A stretch of 32,567 bases of DNA. Origin: Alphaproteobacteria bacterium (GTDB taxonomy: Bacteria; Pseudomonadota; Alphaproteobacteria; JAEUKQ01; JAIBAD01). This document shows positions 16,311 to 24,145 of the stretch, piece by piece; position 1 is the stretch's first letter, and each line of letters starts with the position of its first letter. Under the pieces are notes generated by a model. That model had not been told where the DNA came from and ran no database searches. It was given only the letters and a program-made list of their open reading frames with translations. A program made the translations under genes and the position numbers. The stretch spans positions 1 through 32,567 of the forward strand of contig JAIBAD010000020.1 of the NCBI GenBank assembly GCA_019695395.1, written 5' to 3'.

Positions 16311-16481
16311 ATGAAGACTATACGTAATTTATTTTTAGTTTTAGCTTTTTTAGTCCCAACTTTTGCTTTTGCCCATACGGGGGTTATTAATCAACCAACT
16401 CATGGTGTAAAAACTTCACAGTTAGCAAGTAATTTTTGTGATAATTTACCACCTTGGAAAGCTGATTTTTGTAACGATTAA
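16311..16481 (+). CDS. Small secreted peptide of 56 residues, unrecognised
   Basis: This short open frame starts with ATG preceded by a near-ideal ribosome-binding site, AGGAGA at 16299-16304 with a 6-base spacer. Residues 1-21 form a textbook signal peptide: MKTIR, then a hydrophobic run NLFLVLAFLVPTF, ending AFA before His22. The mature part of about 35 residues is polar and ends NFCDNLPPWKADFCND, with two cysteines 11 apart that could form a disulfide in the periplasm. A perfect intrinsic terminator follows 16 bases after the stop, so this is a self-contained transcription unit. I do not recognise any family and propose no function. Confidence 0.75.
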   Translation: MKTIRNLFLVLAFLVPTFAFAHTGVINQPTHGVKTSQLASNFCDNLPPWKADFCND

Positions 16482-16496
16482 TTTTTAACCCTTTCA

Positions 16497-16529
16497 AAAA
16501 AGCCATAGATTAAAAATCTATGGCTTTTT
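16497..16529 (+). terminator. Intrinsic terminator after the small peptide gene
   Basis: GCCATAGAT (16502-16510) pairs perfectly with ATCTATGGC (16516-16524) across the loop TAAAA. The flanking AAAAA and TTTTT extend the stem to 14 pairs, and the T-run continues after one G. It is the clearest hairpin terminator in the window. Because of the A-run on its left it could also work on the opposite strand. Confidence 0.9.
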
Positions 16530-16531
16530 GT

Positions 16532-16561
16532 TTGCTATCAGCAAATAATTTATTTTATACA
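16532..16561 (+). promoter_or_regulatory. Putative promoter of the tRNA-Arg gene
   Basis: TTGCTA (16532-16537) and TATACA (16556-16561) are 18 bases apart, placing transcription start about 20 bases before the tRNA. The -35 lies inside a small inverted repeat, TTTGCT-ATC-AGCAAA (16531-16545). Since a strong terminator sits just upstream, the tRNA needs its own promoter here. Confidence 0.35.
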
Positions 16562-16586
16562 AAATAAGATTTGATTCTATTCCAAA

Positions 16587-16663
16587 GTCCCCGTAGCTCA
16601 GTAGGATAGAGCAACAGTTTCCTAAACTGTAGGTCGGATGTTCGAATCATCCCGGGGACGCCA
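16587..16663 (+). tRNA. tRNA-Arg (anticodon CCT)
   Basis: A complete 77-base cloverleaf. The acceptor stem GTCCCCG pairs with CGGGGAC, with discriminator G and an encoded CCA. The D-arm contains GTAGCTCAGTAGGATAGAGC. The anticodon stem ACAGT/ACTGT encloses loop TTCCTAA with anticodon CCT at 16621-16623, reading AGG. The T-loop is TTCGAATC. The gene converges on rimI, whose stop codon lies 11 bases beyond the CCA. Confidence 0.96.
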
Positions 16664-16673
16664 ATTTTTATAT

Positions 16674-17171
16674 TCAATTCATTTTTTTTATTTCATCTAA
16701 TGTATATTTAAAAACAAGTGCATCAATCATTGTTTGTGACACATCTTTATAGTAATTAGGACGCAACCCAATTTGCACAAAACCAAGTGATTTATAAAGT
16801 TTTTGTGCTGGATAATTATTTATAGCCACTTCTAAATAGCAATATTGTACATGCTGCGATAAAGCTTTCGCCATTATTTTTTGCATCATTTGTTTTGCTA
16901 AAGATTTTTGACGATAGGGTATAGAAACTGCAATAGAGATAATATCCATTTGTTCTAAAACGATTTGAGCTAATACAAAAGCAATTCTTTGATGCTTTAT
17001 TTTATCTATAGCTATTATACCCATAATATTAGACTGATTTTTTAATATAGAATTAAAAACATTTTCATCCCATGGTCGCTCAAAACATGCAGCATGAATA
17101 TAGGCTAGATCACTTATAAGATTTTGATCTTGATATTCATGAGGTTGAATGAAATTAAGTTCAATCTCCAT
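16674..17171 (-). CDS. rimI: GNAT acetyltransferase, probable ribosomal protein S18-alanine N-acetyltransferase
   Basis: This 165-residue GNAT protein begins with the RimI-like AACFERPWDENVF (residues 30-42). The acetyl-CoA loop VSIPYRQKSLAKQMM lies near 82-96, and the C-terminal part is YLEVAINNYPAQKLYKSLGFVQIG. RimI acetylates the N-terminal alanine of ribosomal protein S18. The Q/RxxGxG/A loop reads RQKSLAK, so the usual first glycine is replaced by serine. It starts 3 bases after tsaB, a standard pairing that supports the name. Confidence 0.85.
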   Translation of the reverse strand: MEIELNFIQPHEYQDQNLISDLAYIHAACFERPWDENVFNSILKNQSNIMGIIAIDKIKHQRIAFVLAQIVLEQMDIISIAVSIPYRQKSLAKQMMQKIMAKALSQHVQYCYLEVAINNYPAQKLYKSLGFVQIGLRPNYYKDVSQTMIDALVFKYTLDEIKKMN

Positions 17172-17174
17172 TAA

Positions 17175-17876
17175 TCAAACATCTTTATATTTTTGCCTTA
17201 AATAAATAGGTGATATACCTATACTTGGAACTTGGGTTTTTAATTGTGCTGCAATAAAAGTAACCCAATGCGATGCATTAGGATAATGATAATCGTCGAC
17301 AAAAAATATATTATCCTTTTTTATAAAAGGCTTTATTAACGGAATACCATCACCAATAATTACAAAAAATTGAGAACTGATTAAATAAGTGGTAAATTCT
17401 TCCGGCCTTATTAAAATGGGGGCCAATAAAGAATTAAATTTTTGATCAAAAGACTGAATATAAAGTTGCCCAATTCCATTATTTAAAACTACCCAAAAAA
17501 TTTTATCCGATACAGATGTTTTTAATGAATATAAACCAACCTTTAAAGGTGCAAGCCAAGCATTAAAACTATCAATACCATAGATAGGTTTATCCGCAGC
17601 TATAGACAAACCTTTCACAGCAGCAAGCCCAATGCGAACACCAGTAAACGAACCTGGTCCTAAATTGATAGCCAACCAATCTATATCTTTATAATCGCGT
17701 TTAGCTTTTATTATAATTTTTTGTATTGTTGGTATTAGAATTTCTGAATGACCTCGATTCATAATTTCAAAAAAACTACTCTTTACTTCATCTTGTTCCC
17801 AAAACGCCATAGAACATGCTTTTCCAGAGGTATCTATTGCAAGAATAGACAAAGATTTTTCAATTTGGCTTTCCAT
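17175..17876 (-). CDS. tsaB: tRNA threonylcarbamoyladenosine biosynthesis protein TsaB
   Basis: This 233-residue protein has the ASKHA-fold N-terminus ILAIDTSGKACSMAF and the family motifs NRGHSEILIPTIQ and NLGPGSFTGVRIGLAAVKGL. TsaB forms a heterodimer with TsaD and, with TsaE, supports t6A synthesis at A37 of tRNA. It starts with ATG at 17876 and is followed 3 bases on by rimI. The C-terminal half is divergent, as is usual in the family, ending with the SPIYLRQ string typical of TsaB. Confidence 0.95.
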   Translation of the reverse strand: MESQIEKSLSILAIDTSGKACSMAFWEQDEVKSSFFEIMNRGHSEILIPTIQKIIIKAKRDYKDIDWLAINLGPGSFTGVRIGLAAVKGLSIAADKPIYGIDSFNAWLAPLKVGLYSLKTSVSDKIFWVVLNNGIGQLYIQSFDQKFNSLLAPILIRPEEFTTYLISSQFFVIIGDGIPLIKPFIKKDNIFFVDDYHYPNASHWVTFIAAQLKTQVPSIGISPIYLRQKYKDV

Positions 17877-17924
17877 TTTAATTATGATAAAAATAGTTAA
17901 TAATTAATCTTATTGAGTTTTTTT

Positions 17925-18479
17925 GTGCTTCTTATTTCTATTAATCAACCTGATTTCGATGTAGAGATTTCTTTGGCTTATGCCACACCAGATAATATTA
18001 CACAATCACCAATTTATCACCATGCTCATTGTTATCTTCATAAAGAAGCTGGCGAAAAATTAAAATATGCCATTCAACTAGCAAAAGTATTAGGATATCG
18101 TTTTAAAATTTTTGATGCTTTTCGACCATCTGAAGCCCAATGGGTTTTATGGAACAAAAACCCAGATCCCAATTTTTTAGCAGATCCACGTCGGGGATCG
18201 CCCCATTCCCGTGGGGTAGCTATTGATCTTACTTTACTTGATCAAGACAACAAAGAATTAGATATGGGTACAAAATTTGATGAATTTAGCCCTCTATCTC
18301 ACCATGGTAATTTGTCTATTTCTGAAATTGCCCAAAAAAATCGTGCAATTCTTTTAGGCATTATGACAGCAGCAGGATGGGATTTTTATAGAAATGAATG
18401 GTGGCATTACCAACTCTTCAATTCTAGATATTACCCTTTGATTAGTGATAAAGCGTTACCAAAGGGATTAATGTCATAA
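17925..18479 (+). CDS. ddpX: D-alanyl-D-alanine dipeptidase, VanX/DdpX family
   Basis: This zinc dipeptidase of peptidase family M15D, about 184 residues, would cleave D-Ala-D-Ala released from or competing with cell-wall precursors. Family motifs: FDAFRPSEAQ, SPHSRGVAIDLTL with zinc ligands His and Asp, and EWWHY with the catalytic Glu and third zinc ligand His. No signal peptide is evident, so it probably acts in the cytoplasm. No ATG fits. The frame opens at TTG 17913, and I prefer the GTG at 17925, preceded by TTGAG. It stands divergent from tsaB and convergent with the nitroreductase gene. A resistance role is not indicated, as no vanH/vanA partners are present. Confidence 0.88.
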   Translation: MLLISINQPDFDVEISLAYATPDNITQSPIYHHAHCYLHKEAGEKLKYAIQLAKVLGYRFKIFDAFRPSEAQWVLWNKNPDPNFLADPRRGSPHSRGVAIDLTLLDQDNKELDMGTKFDEFSPLSHHGNLSISEIAQKNRAILLGIMTAAGWDFYRNEWWHYQLFNSRYYPLISDKALPKGLMS

Positions 18480-18482
18480 ATT

Positions 18483-19076
18483 TTATAAAATTTTACAAGC
18501 TTCTTCAAACTTTAACCTTGGGCTTCGGGGGTAAAGTTTTTGTTCATCACCATGACCAAGATTACATAAAAAATTTGCTTTCCAATGGCCATCTGGAAAA
18601 AATTCTTGGTTCAATTTTTGGGTATCAAATCCTGACATAGGCCCACAATCAAGACCCATCGCACGCGCAGCTATAATAAAATAGGCTCCTTGCAAACTAC
18701 TGTTACGAAACGCGGTATCGTTGATTAATTGTTCATTCCCAATAAACCAAGAACGTGCATCTTCATGGGGAAATAATTTTGGTAATTGATCATAAAAATA
18801 CATATCCTGGGCAATAATAGCTGTTGCCGGTGCTGTCATCGTTTTTTCAACATTTCCAGGTGATAAACAAGGTTTTAATCTTTCTTTTGCTTCTTTTGAT
18901 TTAATAAATATAATACGCATCGGGCTGCAATTGGCACTTGTTGGACCCATCTTAGCTAAATCATATATTTTCTGTAAAAGATGATCATCTATAGATTGAT
19001 TTTTCCATACTATATGAGTACGAGCCTTTAAAAAAATTTGTTCTAATGAGTGAAGTGGTAAAGAAGAAGCTGTCAT
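18483..19076 (-). CDS. Nitroreductase-family oxidoreductase, RutE/HadB-like
   Basis: This 197-residue FMN-dependent protein resembles the malonic semialdehyde reductase RutE and its relatives. Supporting strings are LAKMGPTSANCSPMRIIFI near residues 42-60, LQGAYFIIAARAMGLDCGPMSGFD near 128-151, and FLCNLGHGD. RutE removes a toxic product of pyrimidine breakdown in E. coli, but no other rut genes are visible here, so the physiological substrate is open. The end lies 3 bases from the stop of the convergent dipeptidase gene. Confidence 0.88.
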   Translation of the reverse strand: MTASSLPLHSLEQIFLKARTHIVWKNQSIDDHLLQKIYDLAKMGPTSANCSPMRIIFIKSKEAKERLKPCLSPGNVEKTMTAPATAIIAQDMYFYDQLPKLFPHEDARSWFIGNEQLINDTAFRNSSLQGAYFIIAARAMGLDCGPMSGFDTQKLNQEFFPDGHWKANFLCNLGHGDEQKLYPRSPRLKFEEACKIL

Positions 19077-19095
19077 TTAAAAAACCTTTCTAAAA

Positions 19096-20070
19096 TTAAT
19101 TTTTATAGGATAAAGAATTCATTCCAGTCGTAGAGTAAAGTTTTGCATAGTCAAAATGTAAAAGATTATTATCATTAATAATTTTCTGTAAACGGTTAAT
19201 ATAATCTTGGCCAATTTCTGAGTAATGATCCAAAGTATAAATTAATCGTGCACCATCTAAAATATCAGGTTCTTTTGGATTATTACGTAAAAATGAACGT
19301 AATTGACGAAAATCTTCATAAGCTGGATGGGTATTAAGATTTAACATGTAAGCTTCTAAAGCTTGGCCTAAATTTTTAAAACTACGTATATGATAATCTG
19401 CTAAAGTTGACGAAACCGTTTTACCATTTTTGCCCCATGTACTTTGACCAAAAAGTGCGTTTCCACCAAGAGCCATATTTGAATTACCCCACCCCGTTTC
19501 TAAAGCAGCCTGAGCTAAAACCAAAGAAACTGGAATTACATCTACTCTTTTCAAAAGATCTTTAAAATTAGCTCTAGTTGAAAATTGATAGTAATTAGAT
19601 ATATCTGATAACCATCGTTGATCAAACTGACTTAATGTTTTATTTGATTCTGATTCTTGACGTAAGAGGATAATTTTTTGGCGTTGCTGTAAAATTGATT
19701 CATTATAAAATAAAACCATAGGTAAAATTGATTTAATAAAAAAAATTTTGCGCTCATTATTCGTAATTTCCCCAAGATTTTTTGGTAATTCAGATATAGT
19801 CAATAAAGGCACATCGTTATTTTGTTGAATATCAAATTGCCCGTATTTTATAAAAGAATTTAAGCCATTGAATACAGCCCTATCTCTTTGCAGTATCAAA
19901 AAATAAAAATTGTTTTTTGTTTTTTTTTCTTGATCAAGATGTGAATAAAAAATCAAAGAAAGAAAAATAAATACCAAAGGTATTGCCAAAGTTAAAATAA
20001 AAGTTAAAGAGTCATAAAATATAAACTTTATTAAATTTTCGCTTTTGTTAAGATAATATTTATTAAGCAT
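19096..20070 (-). CDS. Membrane-anchored Bax-like glucosaminidase-domain protein
   Basis: This 324-residue protein has a single N-terminal transmembrane segment (about 17-41), which places the rest in the periplasm. The C-terminal half is a glucosaminidase (GH73-like) domain of the Bax type: LVLAQAALETGWGNS with the likely catalytic Glu, ALFGQSTWG, then SFKNLGQALEAYMLNLN and HPAYEDFRQLR. It would hydrolyse the glycan strand of peptidoglycan. It has no LysM or SH3 domain. The gene stands 42 bases after nfuA and 19 before the nitroreductase gene. Cleavage activity is inferred from the family. Confidence 0.85.
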   Translation of the reverse strand: MLNKYYLNKSENLIKFIFYDSLTFILTLAIPLVFIFLSLIFYSHLDQEKKTKNNFYFLILQRDRAVFNGLNSFIKYGQFDIQQNNDVPLLTISELPKNLGEITNNERKIFFIKSILPMVLFYNESILQQRQKIILLRQESESNKTLSQFDQRWLSDISNYYQFSTRANFKDLLKRVDVIPVSLVLAQAALETGWGNSNMALGGNALFGQSTWGKNGKTVSSTLADYHIRSFKNLGQALEAYMLNLNTHPAYEDFRQLRSFLRNNPKEPDILDGARLIYTLDHYSEIGQDYINRLQKIINDNNLLHFDYAKLYSTTGMNSLSYKN

Positions 20071-20112
20071 TTTTAATAAAAAATAGAAAAACTTTTATAT
20101 AATAAAATTAAC

Positions 20113-20661
20113 TTAAATTGCTTTTACTTCTTGGACTTCGGGTATGTAATGACGCAACATGTTTTCAATACCCATTTTTAAAGTTGCTGTGGAGCTTGGG
20201 CAACCCGCACACGAACCTTTTAAATGTAAATAAACAATTCCATCATTAAAATGATCAAAAACTATATCCCCTCCATCTTGAGCAACCGCCGGACGGACGC
20301 GTGTTTCTAATAATTCTTTAATTTGTTTAGAAATAGGATCATTATTTTCCAAATTATTTTGATTTTTAATATCATGATCCAAAATAATGGGATACCCAAA
20401 AGTATAATGATCCATAATTTTAGTTAGAATTAAAGGTTTCAGAATTGCCCATTCATATTGATTATCCTTGGTTACAGTGACAAAATCCTTTCCAAAAAAA
20501 ACACCTTTTATCCCTGCAATTGTAAATATAGATTCAGCCAGAGGAGATTTTTTTGCTTCTTCTAATGTAAGAAAATCAGCCGTACCTGAAGGCATGACAT
20601 CTTGACCTGGAATAAATTTTAATGTTTCTGGATTAGGCGTTTGTTCAGTTTGAATAAACAT
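20113..20661 (-). CDS. nfuA: Iron-sulfur cluster carrier NfuA-type protein
   Basis: This 182-residue protein has an N-terminal Nfu scaffold domain (TEQTPNPETLKFIPG at residues 5-19) and a C-terminal NifU-like domain with RPAVAQDGGDI and the cluster-binding pair Cys151/Cys154 in GSCAGCPSST. It would carry a 4Fe-4S cluster to target apoproteins. I chose the ATG at 20661, where the family homology begins and which follows AAGAAAG; the frame extends upstream to 20778, but those 39 extra residues have no family resemblance and would overlap the divergent cyclase gene. Confidence 0.94.
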   Translation of the reverse strand: MFIQTEQTPNPETLKFIPGQDVMPSGTADFLTLEEAKKSPLAESIFTIAGIKGVFFGKDFVTVTKDNQYEWAILKPLILTKIMDHYTFGYPIILDHDIKNQNNLENNDPISKQIKELLETRVRPAVAQDGGDIVFDHFNDGIVYLHLKGSCAGCPSSTATLKMGIENMLRHYIPEVQEVKAI

Positions 20662-20771
20662 AATTTCTTTCTTAACCTTTTTCTTATTATAGTCTATTAA
20701 ATAGACAGTAAAACATAATCTTTGATAATTAATATAGCGCAATTTCAATAAAATTAAAGTATCATTATACA

Positions 20772-21971
20772 ATGACAATAAAAAACAAATTATCTTTTTC
20801 TGATAATATTGATTCTGTTATAGGTTGGTTAATTAATCCCCAAATTAATTTAAAACAAAGCGACATTTTTATAACAGAATTTTGTCAAAAATTACGTGAT
20901 GCAGGATTATCTTTAGATAGATTATATTTACCCATTCCAACTTTGCATCCTCAATTATTATCTATTGGTTTTCTATGGAAATTAGGATTGCCCATTGCTG
21001 AAAGACAAGAGAGAGAACATGGAATAGAATTAACATCTATGTATCTTGAAAGCCCTATACGTTTAATTTTTGAAACAGATATCCCCCATTTAAGACGTCG
21101 TTTAACAGATTTAAAACAACCTTATGAATTTCCTATTTTTGAAGAGCTTATCAAAGATGGATTAACTGATTATTTAATTTTACCTATCTTTTTTCGAAAT
21201 TATCCAAGAAAAGGTTGTATAGTTTTTGCAACTAAAAATCCTGAAGGCTTTTCTGATTCAGATATAAATGCTTTAAAAAATGTTATCTCTGTTTTTTCGC
21301 TTATTCTACAAATTATGGCCGAACAAACTATTACCTCAACTCTCCTAGATACTTATCTTGGACATGATGCGGGCCAAAAAGTCTTATCCGGTCTTATTAA
21401 AAGAGGTGCTGGTGTATCTATTACAGCAGCATTGTGGTATTGTGATTTACGCGGCTTTACAGAATTAAGTGAAAAATTACCAAAAGATTCTTTAATCGAA
21501 TTACTTAATGAATATTTTGCATGTATGGGAAAATCTATTTATAAATTTGGGGGAGAAATTTTAAAATTTATTGGGGATGCAGCTCTAGCTATATTTCCTA
21601 TTCTTGATGATTTTGATCGTGATCGGGCATGTTTAACGGCACTGGATGCAGCCCAAGAAGCTTTGCAAAATTTAACTTTATTAAATCAAGAACGAATTAC
21701 TAAAGGACTATTTGCTCTAAGAGCAGGTCTTGCCCTTCATGTAGGATCTGTTACTTATGGAAATATAGGAACACCTAATCGATTAGATTTTACTGTTATC
21801 GGCCCTGCAGTTAATATTGTTTCAAGAATGGCAGGGTTATGTTCTCCACTAGGCAAAACGCTTATTGCATCTGAGCAATTTGCGTCTCCTTGTGGACTTA
21901 AAATGATTTCACTTGGCAAGCATAAACTTCGTGGTATTGAAGAAGAAAAAGAACTTTTTAGTTTAAATTAA
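20772..21971 (+). CDS. Class III adenylate cyclase with N-terminal GAF-like region
   Basis: This 399-residue soluble protein has a GAF-like region of about 170 residues (LPIPTLHPQLLSIGFLW, then DYLILPIFFRNYPRKGCIVFAT). The cyclase domain starts near residue 215. Metal-binding aspartates lie in WYCDLRGFTELS and KFIGDAALAIFP. The purine-selecting Lys in GGEILKF and Asp in RLDFTVIG favour ATP over GTP, and NIVSRMA supplies the transition-state Asn and Arg. It would make cAMP in response to a small-molecule or redox cue sensed by the N-terminal part. It is divergent from nfuA and ends 13 bases before the convergent uspA end. Confidence 0.9.
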   Translation: MTIKNKLSFSDNIDSVIGWLINPQINLKQSDIFITEFCQKLRDAGLSLDRLYLPIPTLHPQLLSIGFLWKLGLPIAERQEREHGIELTSMYLESPIRLIFETDIPHLRRRLTDLKQPYEFPIFEELIKDGLTDYLILPIFFRNYPRKGCIVFATKNPEGFSDSDINALKNVISVFSLILQIMAEQTITSTLLDTYLGHDAGQKVLSGLIKRGAGVSITAALWYCDLRGFTELSEKLPKDSLIELLNEYFACMGKSIYKFGGEILKFIGDAALAIFPILDDFDRDRACLTALDAAQEALQNLTLLNQERITKGLFALRAGLALHVGSVTYGNIGTPNRLDFTVIGPAVNIVSRMAGLCSPLGKTLIASEQFASPCGLKMISLGKHKLRGIEEEKELFSLN

Positions 21972-21984
21972 TTAAAATCTTATT

Positions 21985-22482
21985 TTAAGTAATGCGTTCA
22001 ATATCCGTTTTTGAAAGATTAGCTGGTACAATAGTTAAAGGAATTCGAAGCTGACTAATCAATTTATTACTTAATGTTGTAATTAAAAGTCCTGGTCCTT
22101 TATTGTGTCTTGCAGCTCTTAAAACAAGAATAGATATTTGATTATTTTCTTCATTTATAACTTTAAGAATTTCCTCTGCTGGATTTCCTTCACGTAAATA
22201 AAAAATTGGCATTAACCCATGAATTTCTTCAATTTGTTCAGCTTTTCTTAATAAAACCTGTTCGCCTTTTTCTCTATTCTCTTGTTGCATCAATTGTGAA
22301 ATAGCTGTCCAGTGATGAAAATCGGCAGGTTCAACAACATGAAGTAAGGCTAAACGTGCGCCTGTTTTTTTTGCTCTTAACGCCGCATACATTAAAGAAA
22401 CATCTAGTTCTGTACTATTATCAACGGCAACCAATACAATACGATTTTGTGGTTTTATTGGTTGATTTTGTATATTATCCAT
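21985..22482 (-). CDS. Universal stress protein family (UspA-like)
   Basis: This 165-residue single Usp domain starts RIVLVAVDNSTELDVSLMYAALRAKKTGARLALLHV. The C-terminal half reads ILVLRAARHNKGPGLLITTLSNKLISQLRIPLTIVP, where the usual ATP-binding GxxGxxxxxxGS is changed to RHNKGPGLLITTLSN. That suggests a UspA-type protein that does not bind ATP in the standard way. It is last in the run trpS -> TauE/SafE -> TIGR02186 protein -> usp, with a 5-base gap to its upstream neighbour. Confidence 0.85.
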   Translation of the reverse strand: MDNIQNQPIKPQNRIVLVAVDNSTELDVSLMYAALRAKKTGARLALLHVVEPADFHHWTAISQLMQQENREKGEQVLLRKAEQIEEIHGLMPIFYLREGNPAEEILKVINEENNQISILVLRAARHNKGPGLLITTLSNKLISQLRIPLTIVPANLSKTDIERIT

Positions 22483-22487
22483 GAAAA

Positions 22488-23225
22488 TTACTTTCTTCTA
22501 AAAATAAAATATGAAATGCTCCCTGCACAAACAGCAATTATAATTGAAGCTATCCCATATAAAGCTGATTGTTGATGTGCCCAATCATAAACAGCAGCAC
22601 TAAATCCAACTTTACTTACAAACAATGGTGTACTAAATGCACCAACAATTTCATTATTGCGTACCAACATAACATCAACAAGATAATTACCTGTAGGCAC
22701 ATTTGAAGGAAAAAAAACTTCTGCTCTAAAAAGCTGATTACCAAGAAAAATAACTTTTGCAGGCTCTGCTAAATAAAGATTCTTCTTTTCTTTATTTCGT
22801 AACAAAGCTTTTTGAAATTCAATATCTTGTTCACCTTCAGTAACATTTAAATTAATTTGATCTAACCCAATTTGATATTGACGACGCAAACTTTCATTCA
22901 TAAATTCAATCACGGGTTTTGTACTAGCAATCGAATAAAAACTTGGTATATTTTGGTATGCAACACTATGGCGATTGACCCATATCCCTAATATTTGTTC
23001 TTTTTTGCGTACAATTGTATCTGATGTTGGACCACGAATAATGATAACTATATCGCCTTCCCCATCAACAGCACCAAATAATAAAAGTTTATCGCCACTA
23101 AATCCTGTTGTAATCGCAATTAGATGTGTTGAAATATCCGCAACCAAAGGTTCTGCTTTTAAAGCATTCTTAAAACTCATAAAAAATATTAACAAAATAT
23201 AAATGATAAAATATTTTTTTTTCAT
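22488..23225 (-). CDS. Alphaproteobacterial TIGR02186-type membrane protein
   Basis: This 245-residue protein has an N-terminal signal sequence (residues 1-24, ending KA before EPLVADIS), a periplasmic beta-rich domain, and one C-terminal transmembrane segment (about 221-242) followed by a short basic tail. The start of the mature protein, with HLIAITTGFSGDKLLLFGA and IIIRGP, matches the family described as alphaproteobacterial transmembrane protein TIGR02186, of unknown function. It overlaps the upstream TauE/SafE gene by 4 bases (ATGA). The pairing with that transporter recurs in this class and suggests a joint role in export across the inner membrane. Confidence 0.85.
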   Translation of the reverse strand: MKKKYFIIYILLIFFMSFKNALKAEPLVADISTHLIAITTGFSGDKLLLFGAVDGEGDIVIIIRGPTSDTIVRKKEQILGIWVNRHSVAYQNIPSFYSIASTKPVIEFMNESLRRQYQIGLDQINLNVTEGEQDIEFQKALLRNKEKKNLYLAEPAKVIFLGNQLFRAEVFFPSNVPTGNYLVDVMLVRNNEIVGAFSTPLFVSKVGFSAAVYDWAHQQSALYGIASIIIAVCAGSISYFIFRRK

Positions 23226-24142
23226 AAAGCTATAGTTGAAATAGAATATAGATCACTTGGAGTTGCAATTAATCCATAGGCTAATTGACTACATACTAAA
23301 AGAATTAAAAGAGCCAAAAGAATTTTTAATTGTTGGCTGGGAATTTTAGAACCTAATCTGCTTCCAATCTGAACACCTATAACACCACCTATAATTAAAA
23401 TAATTGCTAAAAATATATCAACTGATTGGTTAGCAAGAGCCTGTAGAAAAGTTACATTTGCTGTCACAAAAATAATTTGGAAAAGTGATGTTCCCACAAC
23501 CATAATCGTAGGCATACCCAACACATAAATCATAGCAGGAATTAGTAAAAAAGATCCACCAATTCCCATAATAGCCCCTAAAAATCCAACTAAAGCTCCA
23601 ATAATTAAAGGCAATAAAACACTAATATGTAATTCTGATTTTTTAAATTGGATCTTAAACGGTAATTTTTCTCCCCATGATAATCCATAGATAGTTTTAA
23701 TAATTTGGGTTTTTTTACTATAATGGCGCCACCAATCTCGGGTACTTTCAAAAAGCATTAAAAGACCAATAATTCCCAAAAGAAATACATAAAGTAATCC
23801 TATCACTAAATCAATTTGACCAAGAGTTCGCAGTAAAGAAAAAACCCAAACACCAAAACTAGACCCTATAAATCCACCTACAAGAAGTATGGACCCCATC
23901 TTAAAATCCACATTTCCACGCGACCAGTGATTTAATACGCCAGATACAGATGTTGCGATAACTTGATTAGCTTGAGTTGCAACAGCAACAACAGGAGGTA
24001 TACCTACAAAAATTAATAAAGGAGATAAAAGAAAACCACCTCCAACACCAAAAATTCCAGATAAAATACCAACAGAACACCCAATAGCTAAAATTGCAAG
24101 AATGTTAACAGAAATTTCAGCTATTGGTAAATAAATTTGCAT
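23222..24142 (-). CDS. TauE/SafE-family (TSUP) sulfite/organosulfonate transporter
   Basis: This 306-residue integral membrane protein has the internal repeat typical of the TSUP family: GCSVGILSGIFGVGGGFLLSP in the first half and GALVGFLGAIMGIGGSFLLIP in the second, each followed by a Pro-containing loop. I count about eight hydrophobic segments. Members export sulfite or carry sulfoacetate and related anions; the substrate here is not determined. The stop codon overlaps the start of the TIGR02186 gene. trpS ends 3 bases upstream of its ATG. Confidence 0.9.
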   Translation of the reverse strand: MQIYLPIAEISVNILAILAIGCSVGILSGIFGVGGGFLLSPLLIFVGIPPVVAVATQANQVIATSVSGVLNHWSRGNVDFKMGSILLVGGFIGSSFGVWVFSLLRTLGQIDLVIGLLYVFLLGIIGLLMLFESTRDWWRHYSKKTQIIKTIYGLSWGEKLPFKIQFKKSELHISVLLPLIIGALVGFLGAIMGIGGSFLLIPAMIYVLGMPTIMVVGTSLFQIIFVTANVTFLQALANQSVDIFLAIILIIGGVIGVQIGSRLGSKIPSQQLKILLALLILLVCSQLAYGLIATPSDLYSISTIAL

Positions 24143-24145
24143 GAT

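Noticed and set aside
16587-16663. tRNA as an integration site for a genomic island
   Set aside because: No integrase, no direct repeat of the tRNA 3' end and no foreign-looking genes are seen on either side; the adjacent rimI-tsaB pair is housekeeping.
17925-18479. Vancomycin resistance determinant (vanX)
   Set aside because: No vanH, vanA or vanRS partners are nearby; lone chromosomal VanX/DdpX homologues are common and act on endogenous D-Ala-D-Ala.
20662-20778. N-terminal extension of NfuA by 39 residues
   Set aside because: The extra residues do not resemble the family and would overlap the divergent cyclase gene; the ATG at 20661 has a better upstream context.
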